DNA from: Humulus lupulus
Taxonomy: Eukaryota > Streptophyta > Magnoliopsida > Rosales > Cannabaceae
NCBI RefSeq assembly: GCF_963169125.1
Contig: NC_084797.1
Coordinates: 100,961,868 to 101,025,867 of the forward strand
DNA length: 64,000 nt
Direction of reading: 5' to 3'
Part shown: in pieces, positions 1 through 10,090 of the stretch
Position numbering within the stretch: position 1 is the first letter of the stretch
Layout of the letters: the number at the start of each line of letters is the position of its first letter
Position numbers and translations under genes: made by a program
The notes under the pieces: generated by a model
Told to the model about the DNA's origin: nothing
Databases searched by the model: none
What the model saw: the letters and a program-made list of their open reading frames with translations, nothing else

Positions 1-1095
1 AGGAAGAAAACATGCAAACTACCACGATTTCTTACCTTGCCTTCACTAGATCACCAAAATGTTAAATCCTTGAGGTATTATCCATAAAAGCCTCTCTTAA
101 ACCCTAGAACACATGATCAAAGTCATGCATGGATATTAGATCACATGCATCCAACATAAACCCTTAGGTTTCCGGGTTTGAAGAGGAAGATAGGAGAAAA
201 AAAATAGAGTGGGGTTCGAAACTTACTCTTCCTTAGTGTGCTCTTGAGCTTCTCCCTCCTTCAATGGGAAATGAGTGCTCTTGGCTCATGGAGAGAAAAA
301 TGGCAGAAATGGAGAGTAGAGGGATTAGGGTTCGGTTTCGAGGGAGAGGAAATAGAAAATTGTGTTTTTGTTTTCTTGAGAGAAAAGGAAATTAAAAAAA
401 AATTATTAGATGTGTAAGAGTAAAATGATTTGGGTTAAGCCAATGAGTGGATAAAGCTCTTACTCTTCTTAGGTTAGGTATCCTAGGCTCTTGAGAGCCC
501 TAGGCATAGCCTTGCCGCCCCCATTCTCTCTCTCCTCCCTTGGAAAAGACCTTTATGCCCTTGCACGTTCTTACCTCTTTCCTTAGACACTCAAGGGCCA
601 TTTGGTAATTTTACTTATCCAAAATTCCTTAAAATTTTATCCTATAGTTTTTCAATATCACCAAGCCTAATTAATTAAATTAAATGTGACCAAAAAATAA
701 AATTTGTCACATATCACATAATTTTGGTAATTTTATCAAATTGACCAAAATGCCCTTAGAGGCCCAAGCAAGAAATTCTCCTTCTTTAGCCCGGTTGATT
801 GGAATTCAAACCTCAATAATTTTTTCTTAAACTTATTGGCTCAAATATAAGGTCCCTGTTTCCAGACAAAATTAATATTTTTATGCTATAGTATTTCCTA
901 TTTTACTTAATCCGATGGTCCGAGACCAATCTTTCTTTGCATAAAGCTAGATCCTTTACCGGATCAATACATCTACTATACAATTCACTAACCATCGCAA
1001 ATTCAAATAATATCATTTATTAAAATAATATTTCACATAGTTCTTCATTGGCTCCAACCGGCTACTAACGGGTGTTTAAAACACGGGATGCTACA
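1..1095 (-). repeat. 3' LTR of the Del-type element (partial, window edge)
   Basis: Positions 1-1089 align with about 10604-11720, including the terminal stretch before GGGATG, with scattered substitutions and small indels. On the minus strand the LTR starts TGTAGCATCCC. Its other end lies outside the window. A short direct repeat of the TATCCTAGGCTCTTGAGAG type and pyrimidine-rich blocks occur in both copies. Confidence 0.85.
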
Positions 1096-1130
1096 ATACC
1101 TACAGTTTATAAAAGTTTCGTCCCTGAAAC

Positions 1131-2560
1131 TCAAAACAGATGGGGATACTGCTCCCGCGTCTCGACTTTTGTCTCCCAGGTCGCCTCTTCAATGTCATGG
1201 TTACACCACTGCACCTTTACCAAAGGTATTGTTTTGTTTCTTAACACCTTGTCTTTCCGATCCAGAATCACGACCGGTTTTTTCCTCATAGCTTAGCTTA
1301 GGATCTATGTTAAGTTCATCGTAACTTAGCACATGAGCGGGGTCGTTCACGTACTTCCTTAAGGTTGTCACATGGATTACAATATGAACTCTAGAGAATG
1401 CGGGTGGAAGGGCTTGTCGGTAAGCCGCCTTCGCAATGCGTTCCAGAACCTCGAAAGGCCCTATGTACCTAGGGCTCAACTTGCCCTTTCTCCCGAACCT
1501 CATAACTCCTCTTAGTGGAGCTACCTTTAATAGTACCTTGTCCCCAACATCAAATTCTAAAGGTCTCTATCGACGATTGGCATACTTGCGTTGGCATCTA
1601 TAGAGGTCTGTATCCTCTGATGAATCGACCCAATGTCCTCCGTAGTTTGGTCCACCTCTTCTGATCCCATGAATTTCCTCTCACCAATCTCATGCTAGTG
1701 GATTGGAGATTGAAACTTTCTTCCATATAGTGCCTCATAAGAAGCCATTTTTATCGAGTCAGCTATTGTTGTAGGTGAATTCAATTAATGGAAGTTTTAC
1801 ACTCCATAAACCTTGAAAATCTAGCACGCAAACTCTCAACATGTCTTCCAATGTCTGAATTGTTCTTTCGCTCTGGCCATCTGTCTATTGGTGGAAAGCA
1901 GTACTAAACTTGAGTTTAGTTCCCAATCCCATTTGCATTATTTTCCAGAACGCTGAGGTAAATTGTCCATCACGATCAAACACTATAGATATGGGAACCC
2001 CATGTAATCGCACTATCTCAGCAATGTAAAAGTCCGCCAAATTATCTGCACCTTCTGTTGTCTTAATGGGTAATAAATGAGCAGATTTTGTCAGTCTCTC
2101 CACAATAACCCATATTGCATCATGCCCCTTCGGAGTGTGTGGTAACCCGGTAACAAATTCCATGGTGACCATTTCCCATTTCCACTCCGATTAACCCTAC
2201 GGGTCACTAATGCTTCACCTTGGTTTGTTGACACATCAAACAGTGTGCCACGTACTCTGCTACATCTCACTTAAATCGTACCCACCAGAAGTATCTTTTA
2301 AGGTCCTCATACATCTTATTGGTTCCCAGGTGAATAGCGTAAGGAGTATTGTAAGCATCATAAAATATTTGTTTCTTGATCTCCCTATCATCATGCACGC
2401 ATAATCTACCCTTGAAACCCAACACTCCATCCTCCAAGATGTGAAATCCTAGTCACATGCCTTTCTTAGTCTCATGCACCAGTCGTTGGATCAATGAATC
2501 TGCGAGTTATCCCCCGTGGATTGCTTCCATGATCGTGGGTTGCATGGATAACTTTTCCAA
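1131..2560 (-). pseudogene. Integrase and chromodomain region of the Del-type element
   Basis: Integrase would insert the cDNA, and the chromodomain would guide it to chromatin. The catalytic core is readable at 2172-1885, where the second catalytic Asp lies in FDRDGQF and the Glu follows in a TDGQSER-like motif just past a stop. The region 1503-1201 carries the C-terminal GPFEVLERI and YRQALPP segments and an HVTTLRKYV motif typical of Del/Tekay integrases. After a frameshift, a chromodomain-like stretch (WCNHDIEEATWE) runs to a stop near 1131. The HHCC zinc-finger part at about 2500-2210 is broken by stops. No open frame covers the whole region. Confidence 0.85.
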
Positions 2561-2639
2561 TCTTCCCACTACTATCTCCAAATCCAATTTGGAGATATCA
2601 GTTCGTAGTTCTTAAGGTATTTCCTTCACCGAAATTACA

Positions 2640-4165
2640 TAAGCTATCGGCTACCGTCTCAATGCGTCAGCTACTTCATTAGCCTTGCCTTGGAGATAAA
2701 GTGTATCGCAATTGTAATCGTTAAACAATTCCAATCATATCCGTAGTCTCATGTTTAACTCTTTCTGGGTGAAGAAATATTCCAGAATCTTATGATCCCT
2801 GTATATGTCGCAGAGGATCCCATAGAGATAGTGTCTCTAAATCTTTAATGCAAACACTACTGTTACTAGCTCCAAGCCATGTGTTGGATAGTTTCTCTCA
2901 TAGTTTTTCATTTGTTGGGAGGTGTATGCGATCGCTTTCCTGTGTTGCATTAGTAAGACACCGAGTCCTTGACCTGATGCATTGCTATAAATAGCATATC
3001 CCTCGATACCCTTTGGAATAGTGAGTACGAGAGCAATCGTTAATTTGGTCTTCAAGTCTTGAAAACTGTGTTCGCACTTGTCCGTTCACTCAAATTTGAC
3101 GTTCTTTTGGATTAGTGCGGTCATAGGTGTCACTATTTTGGAAAAACCCTCCACAAAGCGCCTATAAGACCCTACAAGGCCCAAAAAACTGCAAACTTCT
3201 TGTGCGGTCATCGGGGCCTTCCATTGTTTCACCGCTTCGATCTTGGCTGGATTAAATGAAATTCTATCTCCTAACATCACGTGCCCTAGGAAACTCACTT
3301 GAGTCAACCAAATTTTGCACTTGGAGAATTTGGTGTACAACGGTTTCTCGCATAACCGTTGTAAGATCAGTTCTAGGTGCTTGGCGTGTTCTTATTCGTT
3401 TTGTGAGTATACGAGTATATCGTCTATAAACATGATCAATAATTTGTCCACATACTCACCCAGTACCCTATTCATAAGATCCATGAATGCCACAGGCACA
3501 TTGGTGAGTCCAAAAGACATCACCACGAACTCGTAGTGGCCATACGAAGTTCAGAATGCGGTCTTAGGGATATATAATTCCTTGACCTTCAACTGGTGGT
3601 AGTCGGATCTCAAATCGATCTTTGAGAATACCGATGCTCACTACAGTTGATCGAATAGATCATCAATTTTGGGCATTGGGTATCGGTTCTTGATTGTCAG
3701 TTTGTTGAGTTCACGGTAATCTATACTCATTCTCAAGGAGCTGTCTTTCTTTTTAACGAACAATATCGGGGCTCCCAATGGAAAATGACTTGGTCATATA
3801 AATATTTTATCTAGGTAGTCTTGTAATTGCACTTGCAGTTCTTTAAACTCTACTGGTGCCATCCGGTATGGTGCCTTTAAAATAGGTGCGGTGCCTGGAA
3901 TCAACTCGATCTCGAACTCGACTTCTTGGTCAGGGGGTATCCTTGGAAGATCCTCAAGAAACACTTCCGAGAATTTGCACACTATTGCTACCTCAGTTGG
4001 TTGTAGCTTAATCTCTCTATCCTTGTCTACTATGCTTGCAAAGTGCCTGATACATCCATTGTCCAATAGATTCCTCGCCTTCAAAGTGGAGATCATAGTG
4101 AAATTCTTCTCTCGAGTTGTGCCTTGAAACACAAATGGTTCTACTCCAAGTGGATTAAAAGTCAC
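2640..4165 (-). pseudogene. Reverse transcriptase and RNase H of the Del-type element
   Basis: The RT begins in the open stretch 4165-3794 with the leader typical of gypsy RT (an RIPPDQEVEFEIELIPGTAP-type segment). The catalytic box reads FIDDILVYS near 3415-3440 on the minus strand, with both Asp present. The connection (FLGHVMLGDRI, 3340-3086) and RNase H (GYAIYSNASGQGLG, 3055-2837) follow. In RNase H the usual first catalytic Asp is Asn (SNASG instead of SDAS). Several in-frame stops lie between these blocks, so the gene is dead. Neighbours are protease upstream (higher coordinates) and integrase downstream. Confidence 0.88.
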
Positions 4166-4229
4166 CTTTCTTTGTTTTCAATTCACCACCGCCCGTATTT
4201 GGTTAGCCAATCCATACCAAAGAATATAT

Positions 4230-5514
4230 CGTGTTCATGTAATTCTAATGCTAACATGTCTACCGTCAATTCTCAGCCTTCTACCCAGACTGGTACGGCT
4301 CTAACCTAAGACCATACCATCATAGCCCCCCCCCCCCCCCCCCCCCCCCCAAAGGTAAGGATACACCACATACATTTTCCATAGGCTCAGGCTTCTTATC
4401 TATCTTATCAACATAAGATGTTGTAATAAAAGAATGGGATGCACTAGTGTCCATCAATACATATGCTTAGTTATTATCCACATGAAGTTGACCTGACACA
4501 ATGTTGGAAGTTTTATCTCCTTTATCACCCTAGGTGAGTGCATAAACTTGCATTGCGGCTCCAATTGGCTCTGGTTGGTCTTTCCCTTCCTTCTGACCAA
4601 GATTCTGTCAGTGCCTGGAGAAATGCCCAGGTTTTCCACAGGTGAAGAAATTACCATTGTTACACTCGCTTGGGTGGCGTCAGTTGCATTTGTTACAGTG
4701 TGGCCAATAATTGTTCTCTCGTCTTAGTTGTTTTTTGAAGTTTGAACTTTGGCTTGGCGGATCCATTCTCCGTGTGTTATTACCACTATTGTGAAAGCTA
4801 GAGCTCCCTTGAGTATTGGTCTTCCCCATACTTTGATTGCCTCTGGATGCAAACCTCCCAGAAAGCCCGCTCTGGTTGTTAGAGTATCTTCCTTGGTCAT
4901 TTGGAACATATGCTCGTTCTTCAGCTCTGTAGGGCCCCTTATTTTCTTGTACTAACAAGGATTCTTGGCAGATTGCTCACTCTACAGCTTCATCATAAGT
5001 ATCTGGGATGGTCTTCCTGGTATCCACGAACTGAGCTATCTCTCTTTTCAACCTATTCATTAATTTGTGTACCCAGTTGGCTTTAGTGTGTACCAGATCT
5101 GCAGCAAATCATTAGAGTTGGTCAAACTTACTCACATACTCATGTACACTAGATGAAATTTAGACTAGGTTGGAAAACTCAACCACCTTTTGATCTATCA
5201 CTATCTGGTTGTAATACTTGGAATTGAATAGGGTCAGGTTGTCTGCCCATTCCATTTATGCAACATCACGCCCCTTCCTAGCAATATCCCACCAGATGCG
5301 GGCGTCCTTCCTCAACATATACACAACACAAATTACCTTTTCCCTCTCGGTAGCCGCCACAAAATCATAGATTCTCTCCAGCACGTTGACCCATTCATCT
5401 GCCACCAGGGGGTTCGAAATCCCTTTGAACGCAAGTGGGATTTGCCTGCTAAACTGTTCTGAGATCTGTTTCAGCTGTACTGTTCTAGATGCTTCAGCTA
5501 GTGGATTTGCTTCC
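4230..5514 (-). pseudogene. Gag C-terminal part and protease of the Del-type element
   Basis: The gag core is readable at 5514-5256 (ADEWVNVLERIYDFV, YMLRKDARIWWDIA), the diagnostic gag segment of chromoviruses. A low-complexity region follows at 4958-4680. A retroviral zinc knuckle near 4640-4610 has lost its first and last Cys (FFTCGKPGHF). The protease active site near 4470 reads MDTSASHSFI, where DTGA is expected, so the catalytic Gly is changed to Ser. A run of 25 cytosines (4326-4350) interrupts the protease reading. The upstream end of gag is cut by the solo LTR at 5515, and remaining gag fragments are at 6927-7035 and 7778-7842. Confidence 0.8.
4326..4350. repeat. Poly(C) tract of 25 bases
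   Basis: An uninterrupted run of 25 C inside the decayed protease region. It could be a real homopolymer expansion or a length inflated by assembly. A second run of 16 C lies in the 5' LTR at 11123-11138, where the other LTR has only five C. Confidence 0.95.
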
Positions 5515-6926
5515 TGTTGTGTAAAATCGATACGCAAGTGCACATAATCGTAACAAGTAATAAAGAGTAAGTGAGATCGTTCCCACGAGGATTGTTTATT
5601 AAGTACCAGAACTTAATTCCTATTTCTATTTGGCTTACGATAAATGAGTCTCAAGAATTAACTAAAATTGTAAAACAAAAATCTAAAATTAACTTCAAGA
5701 ACTGAAAATAAATAACGTTAAGAAAATTCAATGGATTAAAAACTAGGCAATCAATTTCATCAACCATCCTCTTTAATTCTTCTTAACACAAATCTTACTA
5801 TTCAATTCTTCTCTTGTGATAGCAGGTCAACAATAATAACTTATATTCGTACTAGGATATATAAGTCTCAATCTTATGCAAATTTTCTACATCTCTGTGA
5901 TAAATAAACATAAGATAGGCATTATGATTAACAACCCTAAAACTACACAGACCACACAGGTACTCTTGTCCTAATATGAAATCTATGTTTATTCAATTAT
6001 AGCATATTCAATTCTCACTTCTCAGATTTTGAATCAAAATCATATATTTCATGTCAATGGTGATCAATCATTCACAAGCATTAGGTTCAAATTGAATAAA
6101 TCACAAGATAAAATTGAAATCATAAAACTTGCATTAATTTAAAATAAAGGTTCAGGAGAATCCATTAACACCCTAGAAAAAGAGTTTAGTTCATGATCAA
6201 ATCCATAATGACCATAGAAGAAATAAAAAGCATCCAAAATACAGAAATTCAAAGTAGAAAAGAAGAAAACTGTGATGAATTCTTCGATTCTGCTTGCAAT
6301 CCTCCACAATGTGCCTTCAGCCGTCTCCTAGGTTAATCTCCCCTTAAAAACGTCCTTAAGAAAGCTTTTATAATCCCTAATTAATTATGTGCGAAAGGAC
6401 AAAATTGCCCTTGAAAAATGCCCTAACTTCGACTTCCGTACAGACTGGCGCCGTGGCTCCATGTGATAGAGCCGCAGCTCTAGTGCATTTCGCGATCCAG
6501 AATTCCTCTCTGACTCCTTGTAGCACCACAGCTCTACTTGATAGAGCCGCAGCTCTAATTCAGATTTTAATAGAGCCTCAGCTCTGTCTGATAGAGCTAC
6601 AGCTCTAATGCTGACAGATTTTTTTTCTCTTCTCTGAAACTCTTAGGGCTGCGGCTCTACACCATAGAGTTGCGGCTCTAATTCCAACTTTTCACCAAAT
6701 CATAAATTTGACCCCCGGTTTCGCCTAGTTTCCATTCCTTAGCCCGTTTAACACCGTTTCTTCAAGAATTAAGCGCTTTTCCTCCAATTTCAAACTATTT
6801 CCTTCATAACCACACTTAATCCTGAAAACACAATAAACACCGGCATAATATCGCACAAAACCAAATAAAAGATTAAAATTGCCTCTTAAAACACGCCATA
6901 AAAACATACCAAAACTAGTCCTAACA
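5515..6926 (-). mobile_element. Athila-like solo LTR inside gag, target duplication CTTCC
   Basis: A 1412-bp block with TG...CA ends (plus strand starts TGTTGTGTAAAATCG and ends AGTCCTAACA) is flanked by the perfect 5-bp direct repeat CTTCC at 5510-5514 and 6927-6931. No internal retrotransposon sequence is present, so this is a solo LTR left by LTR-LTR recombination. The segment ACGCAAGTGCAC...TAATCG, then CGTTCCCACGAGG, matches the same region of the Athila LTR at 53145-54560 in the same orientation, so the two belong to related families. It splits the gag of the surrounding Del element and is therefore younger than it. Confidence 0.88.
6462..6690. repeat. Array of short palindromic AGAGC(C/T)GCAGCTCT repeats in the solo LTR
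   Basis: About seven imperfect copies of a 14-bp near-palindrome (AGAGCCGCAGCTCT and variants such as AGAGCTACAGCTCT and AGGGCTGCGGCTCT) occur within 230 bp. They are separated by 15-45 bp of unique sequence. Each copy can fold on itself, and copies can pair with each other. Confidence 0.85.
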
Positions 6927-7035
6927 CTTCCACCAGTGGGTCATCTTGTGCTGGGAATTCCTATTGTTCGGGAACGTCTTCTCGAGGTGCTGGGGGTGCG
7001 GGGTTATGTGGTGCATCCAAGAATCTCCACATCAA
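6927..7035 (-). pseudogene. Gag fragment between solo LTR and Cassandra
   Basis: On the minus strand this piece reads as a proline-rich gag N-terminal segment (an APHNPAPPAPREDVPEQ-like stretch, then a stop). It lies between the two insertions and fits as the missing middle of the gag that resumes at 5514 and begins near 7842. Confidence 0.5.
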
Positions 7036-7355
7036 TGTCTCCTCATCGCCTAGGGAATGTCAAGAATGATGATTCTAGGATTGTGTAGGTATGGGACTAC
7101 ACATTCTAAGAGGGCTTAAATGGATTGATGGGTACTACCTATGCCAACAAGATACATTTTCTTTTCGGTAGCCCATCACTTGAGAACTCCAAAGTTAAGC
7201 GTGCTTGACCTGGAGTAGTCTCGTGATGGGTGACCTCCTGGGAAGTCTTCCCAGGGAGCGTGCTAGTGAGGACAAAGCACGCTGGAAAGACTCGTGTTGG
7301 TTTGTAGGGCCAATCGTCATTCCAGGAAGCAGCAATAGTGATGTGGGGCATTGTA
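7036..7355 (+). repeat. Left LTR of Cassandra
   Basis: Aligns with 7479-7777 throughout, including CATCGC(C/T)T(A/G)GGGAA near the start and GTAGGGCCA near the end. It carries a roughly 20-bp insertion near its 3' end relative to the right LTR. Confidence 0.85.
7130..7262 (+). ncRNA. 5S rRNA-like domain in left Cassandra LTR
   Basis: The run GAACTCCAAAGTTAAGC at about 7184-7200, then GTGCTTG, matches the A-box region of plant 5S rRNA. GATGGGTGACCTCCTGGGAA at 7225-7244 matches the C-box. The 5' third (GGGTACTACCTATGCCAACA) is more diverged. Pol III promoter elements appear preserved, so transcription is possible but not shown. Confidence 0.85.
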
Positions 7356-7357
7356 AA

Positions 7358-7370
7358 TGGTATCAGAGCC
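7358..7370 (+). other. Primer binding site of Cassandra (tRNA-iMet)
   Basis: TGGTATCAGAGCC, the complement of the plant initiator methionine tRNA 3' end, two bases after the left LTR. Confidence 0.9.
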
Positions 7371-7478
7371 TTGACCCAACCGGAAGTGTGGACGATGGGG
7401 ATGTCGGACCCCTAAGGGGGGAAGTGATTGTAATAGTTAGAATCCCATGATCTGTAGGGGGAAAGACTGGGTAAAAGC

Positions 7479-7777
7479 TGTGCAATCCCACATCGCTTGG
7501 GAAAGGTCAAGTGTGATGTATTTAATATTGTGTAGGTATGGGACTACACAGTCTAAGAAGGCTTATATGAATTGATTGGTACTACCTATGCCAACAAGAT
7601 ACATCTTCTTTTCAGTAGCCCATCACTTGAGAAATCCCAAGTTAAGGGTGCTTGACCTGGAGAAGTCTCATGATGGGTGACCTCCTAGGAAGTTTTCCCA
7701 GGAAGCGTGTGAGTGAGGACAAAGCACGCTGGAAAAACTCTTGTTGGTTTGTAGGGCCAGTGACATGGGGCGTCACA
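7479..7777 (+). repeat. Right LTR of Cassandra
   Basis: Starts TGTGCAATCCCACATCGC and ends GGCGTCACA. It is the direct repeat of 7036-7355. Confidence 0.87.
7577..7709 (+). ncRNA. 5S rRNA-like domain in right Cassandra LTR
   Basis: Same domain as in the left LTR. AAGTTAAGGGTGCTTG (A-box, one change) and GATGGGTGACCTCCTAGGAA (C-box, one change) are present. It is slightly more diverged from 5S rRNA than the left copy. Confidence 0.82.
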
Positions 7778-8173
7778 GTTTGCGACGAAACCATATCCAT
7801 GTCGAGCCTCTCAGACAAGTTTTGGCATATCGCACTCTCCATTGCTCGGGTGTGTTGGCCTGATCAAAGACTTTTGGCATGTAACGGGTCCATTGCCAAA
7901 TGACACGCCGATGTCATTGATCATACTCGAAGCGTCGAGGATTCTCGTTGTTAAACAGTCTATAGTAATCGAACCTAGGCGTAAGGATCATCGGTAGGTT
8001 CTCTATCACAGGGTCACCTATCTCATGTATATCAGCCATAACCTACAATTTATAGAATCGATGTACATAAAAGAAAGCAAGGGAAATAGATATGGAAAGG
8101 CTATACTTACAGTGAGTGGCCGTATATCTTGTAGAATGTACATGTGGGTTTGTCTACAAAATTGGCTCAACAC
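7778..8173 (-). other. 5' leader and first gag codons of the Del-type element
   Basis: Between Cassandra and the PBS. On the minus strand an ATG at 7842 opens a short frame (MESAICQNLSERLDMDM) cut by Cassandra at 7777. This may be the gag start. The rest is untranslated leader with no other feature that I see. Confidence 0.45.
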
Positions 8174-8187
8174 GAGCTCTGATACCA
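8174..8187 (-). other. Primer binding site of the Del-type element (tRNA-iMet)
   Basis: On the minus strand TGGTATCAGAGCTC begins two bases after the LTR end. It is complementary to the 3' end of initiator Met tRNA, as is usual for chromoviruses. Confidence 0.9.
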
Positions 8188-8802
8188 CTTGTAACGACCC
8201 TCAAAACATACAAGAACAAAACATGCAAAGATCTAAACTTTTACTTTAAATCATTGTACCAAAAATCAATAAAAGAAACTTTTTAAAAGGTCATGTGCCC
8301 ACACTTCTAGTTTAGCAAACAGAAATACAACTTTTCTTCCACGGAGTTATAACAAAACAATTATCCCCAAAGAAATAACAAACTTCCAGATTTTTCTTTT
8401 CAAAATGGTGATCCATCAAGAACCTCCCCAGGTCAGGCCACATGTACATATCCATAAGAAAACTCCAATGCTCACTGCTCCACTTTGTTTTGGCACTTAC
8501 CTACAACATAAAACAACTAGGTAAGCGAAAACGCTTAGTAAGAATAGCCTTGCAAACAAATATACTAAATCCAGTAACGGGTTGACCTAAAGTAGATATC
8601 GTTACCAGTCATTAGGGTATTGGATAGGACCTACGCCTATCATACAATTCTCGATAATAGCCATAACAGAATTCAAGCACATTGGTTGTGCCTAACAACC
8701 AATTTTCATACATCTCATAAAACCTGCAATAAGAAAATCCCAGAACATTCAAGATATATAATTATAAAATTTATTCAATTCAAAAAATCACAAAGGATCG
8801 TG

Positions 8803-8945
8803 TCTCCAACCCAGATTCACTCTTAGCGTCCTGGCTCCAACCCAGACTAAAATTTTACCATGTCCTGGCTCCAACTCAAACTATAATTTCACCATGTCCT
8901 TGCTCCAACCCGGACTAAAATATCACCATGTCTTGGCACCTAGCT
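8803..8945. repeat. Minisatellite of about 43 bp, four units, in the LTR
   Basis: Units contain CATGTC(C/T)TGGCTCCAACCC, then GACTAAAAT(T/A)T(T/C)ACC. Four diverged copies are visible. Confidence 0.8.
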
Positions 8946-9689
8946 AGATCTTTAACACCGTTATTCGTTTTTCCTTTCGCGGTTAATGTAGTTAATACAA
9001 TGTGCTCGGATTAAACTATGGCATACTCTAATATCTAATATTATATGATAAATACAAGCAATAAAATTCTCTTAGAGAATCTATAATATAGTCTCTTATA
9101 CACCTTATATGATATAAGGCCGGATTTCGTTTCAGTCTTTACATTGTCATGAGAAAATCGGCCTCACCGCAATATGCTCTCTGTGTCATGAATCTTAATA
9201 TTCTTTAGCTAAAGAACCCTTTTATCGGATAACTCATATTTTGGTTTTAGGAAGAAGGAGTTCTGCTCAACTCCTATCTTTAGAAAAATACCAACTTGTC
9301 ATCCTCTTACGAAAGTTTACCATTTTCTATCATTTACTAAAATACCTCTTTTTAACCCCCGACAAATAATATATGACAATGTTATCCCTTTCTCTAAAAG
9401 ATTCTACAAAACCCAAATCCCATTCTTACCATTTTTATCCATAACCTAGGATCTATTTTTATGTTATTTTTTAAAAGAAGTGCAATTGGACGCTTAACTT
9501 ATAAAATGGTAAAAATCAACTTTTCGTTAAGGTTCGAAATGCTACTTTTCAGTTTTTAGGGAAAATTAAGAAAAATTATTTCTCTTAAACATTAACATAT
9601 TTTTCTCTCAAATTTTACAGGATTCCTTGTACACACCTTAAATAATTCCCTTCAAAATTTTATAATTTTTGGGAAGGCAAAACCCATTC

Positions 9690-10090
9690 GAATTTTTAAA
9701 GCAACCTGGGCAGTGCCCGCTGCCTTGAAGTTTTTCCCAGATTTTATGGTAACTTTAAAAATTTATTTCTCTTACACTGTTGCCAATTTCTTTATGAATT
9801 TTTATAGGGATATTTAAAAAATTTCATAATTTTTGGAATTATAAAACTCAACAAAATGCTTAAAGCCATCTGAGCAGTGCTTGCTGTTCAGAAGTTTTGT
9901 TTCCAGATTCTTGGCCAAACATTGAAAAAATCATATCTCTTATACCTTAACACATTTTCCTCTAAAATTTATAATAACCCTTAAACATGTTTAAGCTAAG
10001 ATCCTACCGAATTTCGTAGCTTTTTTATTTGTAGAACCCATTCAAAATTCAAAACAATCTGAGCAGTGCATGCTGCCCAGAAATTTTCTA
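9690..10090. repeat. Degenerate repeat of about 165-190 bp in the LTR, three units
   Basis: A segment of the form (G/A)(G/A)GCAGTGC(C/T/A)(C/T)GCTG followed by (A/T)GAA(G/A)TTTT recurs near 9705, 9871 and 10061. Each copy is preceded by a similar AT-rich block (CATTCGAATTTTTAAA-like). Confidence 0.65.

Larger units (their letters stand above)
7036..7777 (+). mobile_element. Cassandra TRIM retrotransposon
   Basis: Two direct repeats of about 300 bp (7036-7355 and 7479-7777) enclose a 123-bp interior with no coding capacity. The interior opens with the initiator-Met-tRNA primer site TGGTATCAGAGCC and contains a purine-rich tract (GTAGGGGGAAAGACTGGG). Both LTRs contain 5S rRNA-like sequence with the internal pol III promoter. 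This is the defining feature of Cassandra elements, non-autonomous retrotransposons of plants. I saw no clean target duplication; flanks are ATCAA on the left and GTTTG on the right. It is inserted in the gag N-terminal part of the Del element. Confidence 0.9.

Noticed and set aside
7130..7709. Genuine 5S rRNA genes in tandem
   Set aside because: The spacing, the primer binding site and the LTR structure show a Cassandra element. The 5' third of the 5S sequence is too diverged.
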